64,000 nt of DNA from Gemmatimonadota bacterium (GTDB taxonomy: Bacteria; Gemmatimonadota; Gemmatimonadetes; Palauibacterales; Palauibacteraceae): assembly GCA_022825725.1 (NCBI GenBank), contig JAJDWE010000038.1:1-64000 (forward strand), written 5' to 3'. This document shows, in pieces, positions 17,643 through 25,303 of this stretch. The stretch's first letter is position 1. Every line of letters begins with the position of its first letter. Below the pieces are notes generated by a model that saw nothing but the letters and a program-made list of their open reading frames with translations, was not told the DNA's origin and made no database searches. The position numbers and the translations under genes are program-made.

Positions 17643-19586
17643 ATGAACGACTCCCAGATTTCCGTTTCGCTCCCCGACGGTTCCTCCAAGCGGCTGCCAC
17701 GCGGCTCAAGCGCCGGCGACCTTGCCGCCGCGATCGGTCCGGGGCTGGCCCGGGCTGCCGTCGCGGCCCGCGTGAACGACGTGCTCACGGATCTCTTGGC
17801 CCCGCTTCCGGACGAAGCGCAGGTCGCGATCGTGACGCGCAGCGACGAGGATCCCGACGCGCTCTACGTGCTGCGGCACTCCGCGGCCCATGCGCTCGCC
17901 ACCGCCGTCCGCGAGCTGTATCCGGGGGCGGGAATCGGCTTCGGGCCTCCGATCGACGATGGTTTCTACTACGACTTCGAGGTCCCGGCGCCTTTCACGC
18001 CGGAGGACCTGGAGAAGATCGAGCGCGCGATGGCGGGCGTCGCGGGGGCGGACGATCCGTTCGAGCGCCGCGAAGTGGACCGCGAGGAAGCCGCCGAACT
18101 TTTTGCGGACGATCCGCTGAAGCTTGAGCGGCTTGCCGAGATCCCCGAGGGCGAGGCGATTTCTGTCTATCGGAACGGGCCGTTCCTCGATCTGTGCCGG
18201 GGACCGCACGCCCCCCGCACGGGCGAGATCCGCCATTTCCGGGTTCTCAATGCGGCGGGAGCCTATTGGCGCGGCGACGAGAAGCGACAGATGCTCCAGC
18301 GCGTCTACGGCACGGCCTTCTATTCGAAGGAAGCGCTCGAGGCCTACATCACGCGGCGCGAGGAGGCCCGCAAGCGCGATCACCGGAAGCTGGGCAGGGA
18401 ACTCGACCTGTTCTCGATCCAGGAGGAGATCGGGCCGGGGCTCGTGTGCTGGCACCCGAAGGGCGCGCGCGTGCAGCTCGAGCTGAGGCGCTGGATCGAG
18501 GACCTTCAGGAGGCGCACGGCTACGACTTCGTCTACACGCCGCACATCTCCGGCGAGGCGCTCTTCCGGCGCTCCGGGCACCTCCCGAACTACGCGGAGA
18601 ACATGTATCCCCGGATGGCGGACGAGGACGGCGAAGCGTTCCGCGTGAAGCCGATGAACTGTCCGGGACACATCACGATCTACGCGGCGACCCCCCGCAG
18701 CTACCGCGACCTCCCGGTGCGGCTCGCCGAGATCGCGAACGTGTACCGCCACGAACGGTCGGGGACGCTGCACGGGCTGCTGCGCGTGCGCATGCTCACG
18801 ATGGACGACGGGCACGTCTTCTGCACTCCGGAGCAGATCGAGGAGGAGATCTTCATCTGCCTGAAGCTCGTCGACACGGTGATGACGACGCTGGGCCTCG
18901 ACTATCGGTTCGATCTTTCGACACGTCCGGACGGAGACAAGCGGATCGGCGGCGACGAGGTCTGGGATGTGGCGGAAGACGCGTTGCGCGAGGCGCTGGA
19001 GCGCGGCGGGCTCGAGTACGAGTTGGACGAGGGCGGGGGCGCCTTCTACGGACCCAAGATCGATATCAAGTACAAGGACGCGATCGGACGCGAGTGGCAG
19101 GGGGCCACGATCCAGTTGGACTTCAACCTGCCCGACCGCTTCGAGCTCGAGTACATGGGGGCGGACAACAAGCCGCACCGCCCCGTGCTGATCCACCGCG
19201 CCATCTTCGGCACCCTGGAGCGTTTCACGGGCGTGCTCATCGAACATTTCGCGGGCGCCTTCCCGCCCTGGCTCGCGCCCGTCCAGGTCCGCGTGCTGCC
19301 CATCACGGACGCGCACGCGGAGGCAGCGCGAGACATCCGGGATCGCCTCGCCGGCGAGGGCCTGCGCGTCGAACTCGACGCCCGCTCCGACACGCTCGGC
19401 TACCGCATCCGCGACGGCGAACTGCAGAAGGTCCCCTACCTGCTCGTCGTCGGAGACCGCGAAATCGAGGCCGGCACCGTCGCCGTCCGCGCCCGCGGCG
19501 CGAAACGCAAACAGGAAGTCCTCCCCCTCGACGATTTCGTATCCCGGATCCGCAGTCGCGTCGGGACCCGGTCTCTCGAAACGTGA
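17643..19586 (+). CDS. thrS: threonine--tRNA ligase
   Basis: Class II aminoacyl-tRNA synthetase that charges tRNA-Thr and edits Ser-tRNA-Thr. 647 residues. In order: an N-terminal TGS domain (about 1-65), an editing domain with HSAAHALATAV (about residue 80), the catalytic core with VKPMNCPGHITIY and RVRMLTMDDGHVF, the motif 3 region, and an anticodon-binding domain from about residue 540. thrS-infC-rpmI-rplT-pheST is a widely conserved order. A leader with a terminator separates it from infC. Confidence 0.97.
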   Translation: MNDSQISVSLPDGSSKRLPRGSSAGDLAAAIGPGLARAAVAARVNDVLTDLLAPLPDEAQVAIVTRSDEDPDALYVLRHSAAHALATAVRELYPGAGIGFGPPIDDGFYYDFEVPAPFTPEDLEKIERAMAGVAGADDPFERREVDREEAAELFADDPLKLERLAEIPEGEAISVYRNGPFLDLCRGPHAPRTGEIRHFRVLNAAGAYWRGDEKRQMLQRVYGTAFYSKEALEAYITRREEARKRDHRKLGRELDLFSIQEEIGPGLVCWHPKGARVQLELRRWIEDLQEAHGYDFVYTPHISGEALFRRSGHLPNYAENMYPRMADEDGEAFRVKPMNCPGHITIYAATPRSYRDLPVRLAEIANVYRHERSGTLHGLLRVRMLTMDDGHVFCTPEQIEEEIFICLKLVDTVMTTLGLDYRFDLSTRPDGDKRIGGDEVWDVAEDALREALERGGLEYELDEGGGAFYGPKIDIKYKDAIGREWQGATIQLDFNLPDRFELEYMGADNKPHRPVLIHRAIFGTLERFTGVLIEHFAGAFPPWLAPVQVRVLPITDAHAEAARDIRDRLAGEGLRVELDARSDTLGYRIRDGELQKVPYLLVVGDREIEAGTVAVRARGAKRKQEVLPLDDFVSRIRSRVGTRSLET

Positions 19587-19614
19587 CGTGTGCCGGTTCG
19601 CGCGCCGGTCGTCG

Positions 19615-19643
19615 TTGACAGGAGCGCCGCTCGGGGGCACTTT
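19615..19643 (+). promoter_or_regulatory. putative promoter for the infC leader
   Basis: TTGACA (19615-19620), a perfect -35, followed by 17 bases and CACTTT (19638-19643), a weak -10. Transcription from near 19650 would give a leader of about 150 bases before infC, containing the hairpins described next. Confidence 0.35.
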
Positions 19644-19755
19644 CCGGGCGTTGAAAAACAGACAAGCGGGGCCGCGATGCCCCCACCCTATCGGCGCACG
19701 AACTCGTGCTGCTGCCGGGTCGATGGTGCATTCCCCGCGTGGGATGTGCCCTCGT

Positions 19756-19787
19756 GCCCGGTCGGCAAGCGTCGAACCGGGCTTTTT
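19756..19787 (+). terminator. intrinsic terminator in the infC leader (candidate attenuator)
   Basis: GCCCGGT (19756-19762) pairs perfectly with ACCGGGC (19776-19782) and is followed at once by five T residues (19783-19787), ending 12 bases before the infC GTG. Placed here it would block infC-rpmI-rplT-pheST unless bypassed. Upstream, CCGGGTCGA (19715-19723) could pair with the terminator's 3' arm region as an alternative fold, and 19725-19750 can form its own hairpin. Ribosomal-protein L20 or IF3 feedback is known for such leaders elsewhere. Regulation here is inferred. Confidence 0.6.
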
Positions 19788-19799
19788 CTATGAGGTGCA

Positions 19800-20312
19800 G
19801 TGAACGGAGATCCCAGAGTCAACGACAAGATCCGGATCAGCCCGATCCGGCTCATCGACGAGGAGGGCAACCAGCTCGGCATCGTCGCCACGGACGAAGC
19901 CCGTTCGATGGCGGCCGATCGCGGGCTCGACCTCGTGGAGGTGGCGCCCGGCGCGCGACCGCCCGTCTGCCGGCTCATGGACTTCGGGAAGTACAAGTAC
20001 GCGCAGGCGAGGAAGGCGCGGGAAGCGAAGAAGAAACAGCACATCATCCACGTCAAGGAAGTGAAGCTGCGGCCGAAGATCGAGGCGCACGACATCGACT
20101 TCAAGATGCGGCACGCACGCAGATTCCTGGGGGATGGAGACAAGGTGAAGTTCACGCTCATGTTCCGGGGACGCGAGGTCACGCACCCGGAGCGGGGGAG
20201 ACGGATCCTCGAGATGGTGAAGGAAGAGTTGGAGGACATCGCGGTGGTGGAGTCGGACATCGCCCATGAGGGTCGCACGATGACCATGCTGATGGGACCG
20301 CACCGCACGTAG
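19800..20312 (+). CDS. infC: translation initiation factor IF-3
   Basis: Binds the 30S subunit, prevents 50S joining and checks the initiator tRNA and start codon. 170 residues. The N domain has RVNDKIRISPIRLIDEEGNQ and the basic linker KYKYAQARKAREAKKKQ. The C domain has KEVKLRPKIEAHDIDFK and HPERGRRILE. The GTG start is preceded by GAGG. The ATG at 19790 is in another frame. It heads the ribosomal block after the leader terminator. Confidence 0.97.
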   Translation: MNGDPRVNDKIRISPIRLIDEEGNQLGIVATDEARSMAADRGLDLVEVAPGARPPVCRLMDFGKYKYAQARKAREAKKKQHIIHVKEVKLRPKIEAHDIDFKMRHARRFLGDGDKVKFTLMFRGREVTHPERGRRILEMVKEELEDIAVVESDIAHEGRTMTMLMGPHRT

Positions 20313-20378
20313 TCCACTCCAGAACGACGACTCCGTCGCGGACGGACGGCGACGGAGCTGAACCGGAGCATACGCAAG

Positions 20379-20573
20379 ATGCCCAAGATGAAGACGAACC
20401 GGTCCGCCGCGAAGCGGTTTCGAAAGACCGGCAGCGGAAAATTCCGGCGACGGCGTGCCTACCACAGCCACATCCTGACGAAGAAGAGCCCCAAGCGTAA
20501 GCGTCGGCTCCGTCAGGGCACCCTTGTGGCGAAGGCGGACGAGAAGCGGGTGAAGCGGCTTCTGGGGAAATAG
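20379..20573 (+). CDS. rpmI: 50S ribosomal protein bL35
   Basis: 64 residues, very basic, starting [20 protein letters not shown], the diagnostic bL35 N terminus, and ending [17 protein letters not shown] lies about ten bases before the ATG. It sits between infC and rplT as in most bacteria. Confidence 0.98.
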   Translation: MPKMKTNRSAAKRFRKTGSGKFRRRRAYHSHILTKKSPKRKRRLRQGTLVAKADEKRVKRLLGK

Positions 20574-20636
20574 TTCGCCCCATTCCCCGGACAGTAGCCC
20601 GGACAGTCTCAGTATCAGGAATCAGGAGGTGCGGCC

Positions 20637-20993
20637 ATGCCACGCGCGACGAGCAGCGTTGCACGTAACCGTCGAAAGAAGAAGGTCCTCAAGGAAGCCC
20701 GCGGTCAGTTCGGAGCGCGGTCGAAGCTCTATCGCACCGCGAAGAACTCCGTCGAGCGCGGCTGGGCCTATGCATACGTCGATCGGCGCAAGAAGAAGCG
20801 CGACTTTCGCCGACTGTGGATCTCCCGCATCAATGCCGCGGCCCGGCAGAACGGAATCTCGTATTCCCGCTTCGTCAGCGGGCTGAAGAGCGCCGGCGTC
20901 GACCTGAACCGCAAGGTGCTCGCGGACCTCGCCATTCGGGATCCGGCCGCCTTTACCAAGCTCGTCGAGGTGGCCAAAGCGCACGGCCCATGA
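20637..20993 (+). CDS. rplT: 50S ribosomal protein bL20
   Basis: 118 residues, assembling early on 23S rRNA. The N terminus [20 protein letters not shown] and the central [19 protein letters not shown] are typical. A strong AGGAGGTG precedes the ATG. In other bacteria bL20 represses this operon by binding its leader, relevant to the terminator before infC. Its stop overlaps the pheS ATG (ATGA). Confidence 0.98.
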   Translation: MPRATSSVARNRRKKKVLKEARGQFGARSKLYRTAKNSVERGWAYAYVDRRKKKRDFRRLWISRINAAARQNGISYSRFVSGLKSAGVDLNRKVLADLAIRDPAAFTKLVEVAKAHGP

Positions 20994-22021
20994 CCCCGGC
21001 CGGAGCTTCCCTCCTCGATCGGCTCGCCGCGATCGAGGGGAAGGGGCTCGCCGCGATCGGGGAGGCGACGGATTCCGCCACGCTCGAGTCCGCCCGCGTC
21101 GAATACCTGGGCCGGAACGGTCAGTTGGCCGACGTCATGTCCCTGATCGGCACGGTCGAGGCCCAGGCCCGACGCGACGTCGGGCAGCGTGCGAACGCCG
21201 TGAAGACGGTGTTGCGCGGAGCCCTCGAAGAGCGGGCGAAGGCGCTGGAGAGCGCCGTCCGCGGGCCGCGCGCCCGCATCGATCGGACGCTTCCCGCGCG
21301 CGAGCGCTGGGTCGGCGGCGTGCACCCCGTTACCCGCGTCATCGACGAGATCTGCGAAATCTTCGCGGAGATCGGCTTCACGAGCGTGCTCGGCCCCGAG
21401 ATCGAGTCCACGTGGTATAACTTCACCGCGCTCAACATCCCGCTCGATCACCCCGCCGCCGACATGATGGACACGTTCTACCTGGAGAAGGACGTCGTGC
21501 TGCGGACGCACACGTCGCCCGTCCAGGCGCGCGTGATGGAGGCCTTCCGGCCGCCCGTCCGCGTCGTCGTGCCGGGGCTCGCGTACCGGCGTGACTCCTT
21601 CGATCCCTCGCACGCCCCCGCCTTCGAGCAGATCGAGGGTCTCGCGGTCGACGAAGGCGTGGACTTCGTCGAGTTCCGCGCCGCGATCGAGCACTTCGTG
21701 CACCATTTCTTCGGTCCAGGGACGAAGACGCGGTTTCGGCCGTCGTTCTATCCCTTCACCGAGCCTTCGGCGGAGGTGGACGTGTCGTGCACCGTGTGTG
21801 CGAACGGTTGTTCCACCTGCAAGCGCACGGGCTGGATCACGATCATGGGAAGCGGGATGGTGGATCCCGCCGTCTTCAAGGCCGTGGGGTACGACCCCGA
21901 GCGCTACACGGGCTATGCATTCGGGATGGGACCGGCCCGCATCGCGATGGTGCGGCACGGGATCCCCGACATGCGGCTCCTCTACGAGGGGGAGATGAGC
22001 TTTCTGCAGCAGTTCGCATGA
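20990..22021 (+). CDS. pheS: phenylalanine--tRNA ligase alpha subunit
   Basis: Catalytic subunit of the heterotetrameric enzyme. 343 residues. An N-terminal coiled coil (about 1-90) is followed by the class II core with [19 protein letters not shown], the motif 2 RTHTSPVQ region, and GSGMVDPAV and [11 protein letters not shown] of motif 3. A four-cysteine insert ([16 protein letters not shown]) near residue 270 resembles the small zinc site seen in some bacterial PheS. The ATG overlaps the rplT stop. The frame extends 58 codons upstream inside rplT, which I reject as start. Confidence 0.96.
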   Translation: MTPAGASLLDRLAAIEGKGLAAIGEATDSATLESARVEYLGRNGQLADVMSLIGTVEAQARRDVGQRANAVKTVLRGALEERAKALESAVRGPRARIDRTLPARERWVGGVHPVTRVIDEICEIFAEIGFTSVLGPEIESTWYNFTALNIPLDHPAADMMDTFYLEKDVVLRTHTSPVQARVMEAFRPPVRVVVPGLAYRRDSFDPSHAPAFEQIEGLAVDEGVDFVEFRAAIEHFVHHFFGPGTKTRFRPSFYPFTEPSAEVDVSCTVCANGCSTCKRTGWITIMGSGMVDPAVFKAVGYDPERYTGYAFGMGPARIAMVRHGIPDMRLLYEGEMSFLQQFA

Positions 22022-24525
22022 GCATCTCGTTCAACTGGATCGACGAACTCGTCGGACTGCGCGGGGAGTTGAGCGACCCGCAGGGTCTGGCCGAACGCCT
22101 GACGATGACCGCCGCCGCGGTGGAGAAGGTCGAGACGGTGGGCGCGCGGCTGGACGGGATCGTCGTGTCCCGCGTGCTGGAGACCCGTCCGCACCCGAAC
22201 GCGGACCGGCTCACTCTGTGCAAGGTGGACCGGGGCGCCGGCGAGGTGCTCGACGTCGTGTGCGGGGCCCCCGTCATCGCGACCGGAGGACTCTATCCGC
22301 ACGTGGCGCCCGGGGGGGAGCTCCCCGCCGGCTTCCGCATCGAGAGCCGGAAGATCCGCGGTGAATTGAGTCACGGCATGCTGTGCTCGGAGGCCGAACT
22401 CGAGCTGGGCCGCGACAAGGGGGGCATCATGCGGCTCGCGGACGGGCTCGAGCCGGGAGCGCCGCTCGCGCCGGCGCTGGGCCTGCCGGACACGCGCCTC
22501 ACGCTGGACCTGAATCCGAACCGGGTCGACCTCGCCTGCCACGTCGGCGTGGCGCGGGAAGTGGGAGGCCTCCCGACGCCGCGCGACTTCGGGGGGGCGG
22601 CGTGGACGCCCGAGTGGCGCGACGGCGAGTCGGAGGCGGGCGGGGCCGGGGTCACGGTCCGCATCGAGGATATCGACCGGTGTCCGCGCTACATGGCCGC
22701 CGTCATCCGGGGGGTCAGGATCGGGCCGTCGCCGGCGTGGCTGGCGGGTCGGCTTCTCGCGGTGGGGGTGCGTCCGATCAGCAACGTCGTCGATGCGACG
22801 AACTACGTCCTGCACGAGTACAACCAGCCTCTGCACGCCTTCGATCTCGCACGGCTGTCGGGAGCGGAGATCCGCGTGCGCGCGGCCGTGACCGGCGAGC
22901 CGCTGACGACGCTCGATGGCCAGGAGCACAAGCTCGCGCCCGAGCAGACGGTGATCGCCGACCGCGATCGCGCGATCGCCTTCGCGGGGGTCATGGGAGG
23001 GCTCGACACGGAGGTGACGGAAGACACGGTCGATCTGCTCATCGAGTGCGCGTCGTTCGACCCGTCCGGCGTGCGGCGGACCCGGACCCGCGCGGGACTC
23101 TCCACCGACGCGTCCTATCGCTTCGAGCGAGGGATCGATGTCCACGCCCAGGAGCGTGCGCTCGCGCGTTGCGTGGAACTCATCGTCGCCACCGCCGGCG
23201 GCGAGGCGGACCTCATCGGCCTCCGCGCGGGTCCGGCGCCGGCACCGGTTCCGCCGATCGACGTCCGCGTCAGTCGGGTGAACCAGGTGCTCGGCTTCGG
23301 GCTCGGCGGGGCGGAGGTCCGCGCGGCGCTCGAGCCGATAGGCTTCAAGGCCCTCTCCGCCGGGGAGGGCGGCGCCGCCGGGGACGGTGGCGCCGGCGGT
23401 AACGGGGCGACCGACGTGCTGCACATCTCCGTGCCGGGATGGCGCACGGACATCGCGCGGGAGATCGACCTCGTCGAGGAAGTTGCGCGCCGGGTCGGGT
23501 ACGACGCCGGAGCAGGCCAGGACCGCAGGTTCCGGCCGAGCGCGGTGCCGGCGGATCCGCGCGTCGAAAAGGCGGCCCGGGTGCGGGAGTTGCTCACCGC
23601 ACGCGGACTCCTCGAAGCTCGCAGCCTGAGCTTCATGCCGGAGGATTTCCGGGGGAATCGCGCCGTCGTCCCGGTGCCGAACCCGCTCTCCGCGGAGGAG
23701 AGTTGCCTTCGCTCCGCGATGGTCCCCGTGCTGCTTCGGCGACTGGAACACAATTATGCGCGTGGCAACCGCAACGTGCGCCTCTTCGAACTCGGCACCG
23801 TGTTCGCGTACGCGGCCGGCGCGGGGCCGGCGGAGGAGGCGGACGGGACCGGTCGTTTCGAGGAGTCCGGAAGGGTGGGGGGCGTCATCACCGGCACCCG
23901 GCGTCCAGATCACTGGTCGGGGCCGGCACTCGACTACGACCTGTGGGATCTCAAGGAGATCGCCGGATCGTTCGCGGATCGACTGTGCGGCGCGATGCTC
24001 GTGCCGTTCGACGACGCCGTGGCCCGCGACGCCACGGAGAGCGGAGCGTCTCTCGCGGGACCGTGGCTCTCTCGCGGCGGGTTCCGCGCGGTGAAGGACG
24101 GTCGCGTGGTCGGCGTCGCCGGGGTCGTGGACGAGGCGTCGCTCGACGCGCCCCCGTGGGCCGCGCCCGCGTTCGGACTCGAGTTCGATCTCGCCGCCGT
24201 CGAGGGGCGGTCCGTGCCCGCCTATCGGAAGACATCGCCGTTCCCCGCCGTGCGCCGGGATCTGTCGATGACGGTGCCGCGGGGCGTCCCCGCCGCGGAC
24301 ATCGAAGGGGCGGTGCGGGAAGCGACCTCCGATCTCCTGCGTGACGTACGCCTCTTCGACGTTTACTCGGGCGAGGAGATCGAGGGCGGCCGCCTCGGGC
24401 TCGCGTGGACGTTTCGCTTCCGGGCTCCCGACCGTACGCTGACGGATCAGGATGTCGAGTCGGAGATGTCCGCACTCTCTACCGCCCTGGAGAAACGGTT
24501 CGGTGCCAGAATCCGGAGGTCCTGA
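22018..24525 (+). CDS. pheT: phenylalanine--tRNA ligase beta subunit
   Basis: 835 residues, overlapping the pheS stop by four bases. In order: the EMAP-like tRNA-binding domain (HPNADRLTLCKVDRG, residues about 60-150), the B3/B4 editing region with NVVDATNYVLHE, B5, the catalytic-like core, and a C-terminal anticodon-binding FDX-ACB domain (YRKTSPFPAVRRDLSM onward). A short Gly/Ala-rich insertion (about residues 447-463) lies in the B5 region. The following coiled-coil gene starts inside its last codons. Confidence 0.96.
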   Translation: MSISFNWIDELVGLRGELSDPQGLAERLTMTAAAVEKVETVGARLDGIVVSRVLETRPHPNADRLTLCKVDRGAGEVLDVVCGAPVIATGGLYPHVAPGGELPAGFRIESRKIRGELSHGMLCSEAELELGRDKGGIMRLADGLEPGAPLAPALGLPDTRLTLDLNPNRVDLACHVGVAREVGGLPTPRDFGGAAWTPEWRDGESEAGGAGVTVRIEDIDRCPRYMAAVIRGVRIGPSPAWLAGRLLAVGVRPISNVVDATNYVLHEYNQPLHAFDLARLSGAEIRVRAAVTGEPLTTLDGQEHKLAPEQTVIADRDRAIAFAGVMGGLDTEVTEDTVDLLIECASFDPSGVRRTRTRAGLSTDASYRFERGIDVHAQERALARCVELIVATAGGEADLIGLRAGPAPAPVPPIDVRVSRVNQVLGFGLGGAEVRAALEPIGFKALSAGEGGAAGDGGAGGNGATDVLHISVPGWRTDIAREIDLVEEVARRVGYDAGAGQDRRFRPSAVPADPRVEKAARVRELLTARGLLEARSLSFMPEDFRGNRAVVPVPNPLSAEESCLRSAMVPVLLRRLEHNYARGNRNVRLFELGTVFAYAAGAGPAEEADGTGRFEESGRVGGVITGTRRPDHWSGPALDYDLWDLKEIAGSFADRLCGAMLVPFDDAVARDATESGASLAGPWLSRGGFRAVKDGRVVGVAGVVDEASLDAPPWAAPAFGLEFDLAAVEGRSVPAYRKTSPFPAVRRDLSMTVPRGVPAADIEGAVREATSDLLRDVRLFDVYSGEEIEGGRLGLAWTFRFRAPDRTLTDQDVESEMSALSTALEKRFGARIRRS

Positions 24526-24763
24526 ACGGCAACGGGAAGTCGAGCGACTGCTTGACCGTCTCTCGCGGGCGGCAGGCAGCATCGAGACCCGTTTGGAGAA
24601 ATCCCGGCTCGCGGGCCCGAGCGGCCCGGCGACCCCTGACATCGAGGAGCGACTCAAGGCGGTGACGGCGGAGAACCGTCGCCTGCGCGAGACGCTGGCC
24701 GAGGCCAGAGAGAAGGCCGTGCGACTGCGCAACCGCCTCGCTCACGTGGAGGATGAGGTATGA
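24503..24763 (+). CDS. small coiled-coil protein coupled to zapA (ZapB-like position)
   Basis: 86 residues from GTG 24503, overlapping the last 23 bases of pheT; its stop overlaps the zapA ATG (ATGA). The sequence has two helical heptad-rich segments (about 8-34 and 46-84: IEERLKAVTAENRRLRETL and following), split by a Gly/Pro hinge. No catalytic motif. Size, coiled-coil character and strict coupling to zapA suggest a division-ring partner like ZapB, but homology to ZapB cannot be judged by eye. The same frame is open further upstream inside pheT. Confidence 0.6.
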   Translation: MPESGGPERQREVERLLDRLSRAAGSIETRLEKSRLAGPSGPATPDIEERLKAVTAENRRLRETLAEAREKAVRLRNRLAHVEDEV

Positions 24764-25065
24764 CTTCAGCGGATGAATCGCCGCCGATCGGCGTAACGAT
24801 CTTCGGCGATCGATACCGGATCCGGACGGACCGGGGTGACGCGCACACGCGGGCGTGCGCAAAGTACGTGGACGACGCGATTCAGCGGGCGCACATGACA
24901 GGCGTGGCCGAACCCCACCGCGCCGTGGTCCTCGCCGCGCTTGAGATCACCGATGAACTGCTTCGGGCCCGCCGGGAGGTCGAGCAACTCACGGCCGCCG
25001 TCGAGGCGCGGGTCACGGAAGTGGCTGAACGGCTCGAGTCCATCGCGGGCAACGCCGCGGGGTAG
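24760..25065 (+). CDS. zapA: cell division protein ZapA
   Basis: Crosslinks FtsZ filaments at the division site. 101 residues. The N-terminal globular part (GVTIFGDRYRIRTDRGDAHT, with the ZapA-type V-x-I-x-G-x-x-Y-x-I pattern) is followed by a helical dimerization tail rich in Glu/Arg. It is coupled by ATGA to the coiled-coil gene. The gene order pheT-zapA-rny supports the assignment. Confidence 0.85.
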   Translation: MTSADESPPIGVTIFGDRYRIRTDRGDAHTRACAKYVDDAIQRAHMTGVAEPHRAVVLAALEITDELLRARREVEQLTAAVEARVTEVAERLESIAGNAAG

Positions 25066-25100
25066 GTCCCGCCGTTTCTCCGCGGAGCCGCGGGCCCGCC

Positions 25101-25242
25101 GTCCGCTTGCGGCGTGCAGAATCCCGAGCAACGTTTCCATAGGTGTTGTGCTGTCCGTAAGGCGGCCTCGCACGAGCGTGGCCCCAGCTTCAGATAGATG
25201 ATCGAACGGAGCGCATCGTTCCGTCCGATCTGAGCGGCATGC
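25101..25242 (+). ncRNA. candidate structured RNA between zapA and rny, possibly 6S-like
   Basis: The 238-base gap 25066-25303 has no reading frame but strong pairing potential and ends in an intrinsic terminator. Visible are CAGAATC (25117-25123) with GATCTG (25227-25232), GCTG/CAGC (25150-25153, 25185-25188), a terminal hairpin 25164-25183 (GGCC-t-CGC, ACGA loop), and an alternative hairpin 25200-25230. Closing stem, large central bubble and terminal stem-loop are the 6S RNA layout, and ssrS lies next to zapA in proteobacteria. The 5' end is not defined and no clear promoter was found. Confidence 0.4.
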
Positions 25243-25270
25243 ACCGGTGGACGAGTCCGCCGGTTTTTTT
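25243..25270 (+). terminator. strong intrinsic terminator upstream of rny
   Basis: ACCGGTGGA (25243-25251) pairs with TCCGCCGGT (25256-25264), one G-T wobble, around a CGAG loop and runs into seven T residues (25264-25270). It is the best terminator in the window. It lies 34 bases before the rny ATG, so it ends either the zapA transcript or a separate small RNA. Confidence 0.85.
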
Positions 25271-25303
25271 GTTCATAGATGGTTCGAGGATTGGAGTCTG
25301 GCC

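Noticed and set aside
21982-24732. Minus-strand frame of over 900 codons opposite pheT
   Set aside because: Covers pheT entirely and shows no motif; shadow of codon bias.
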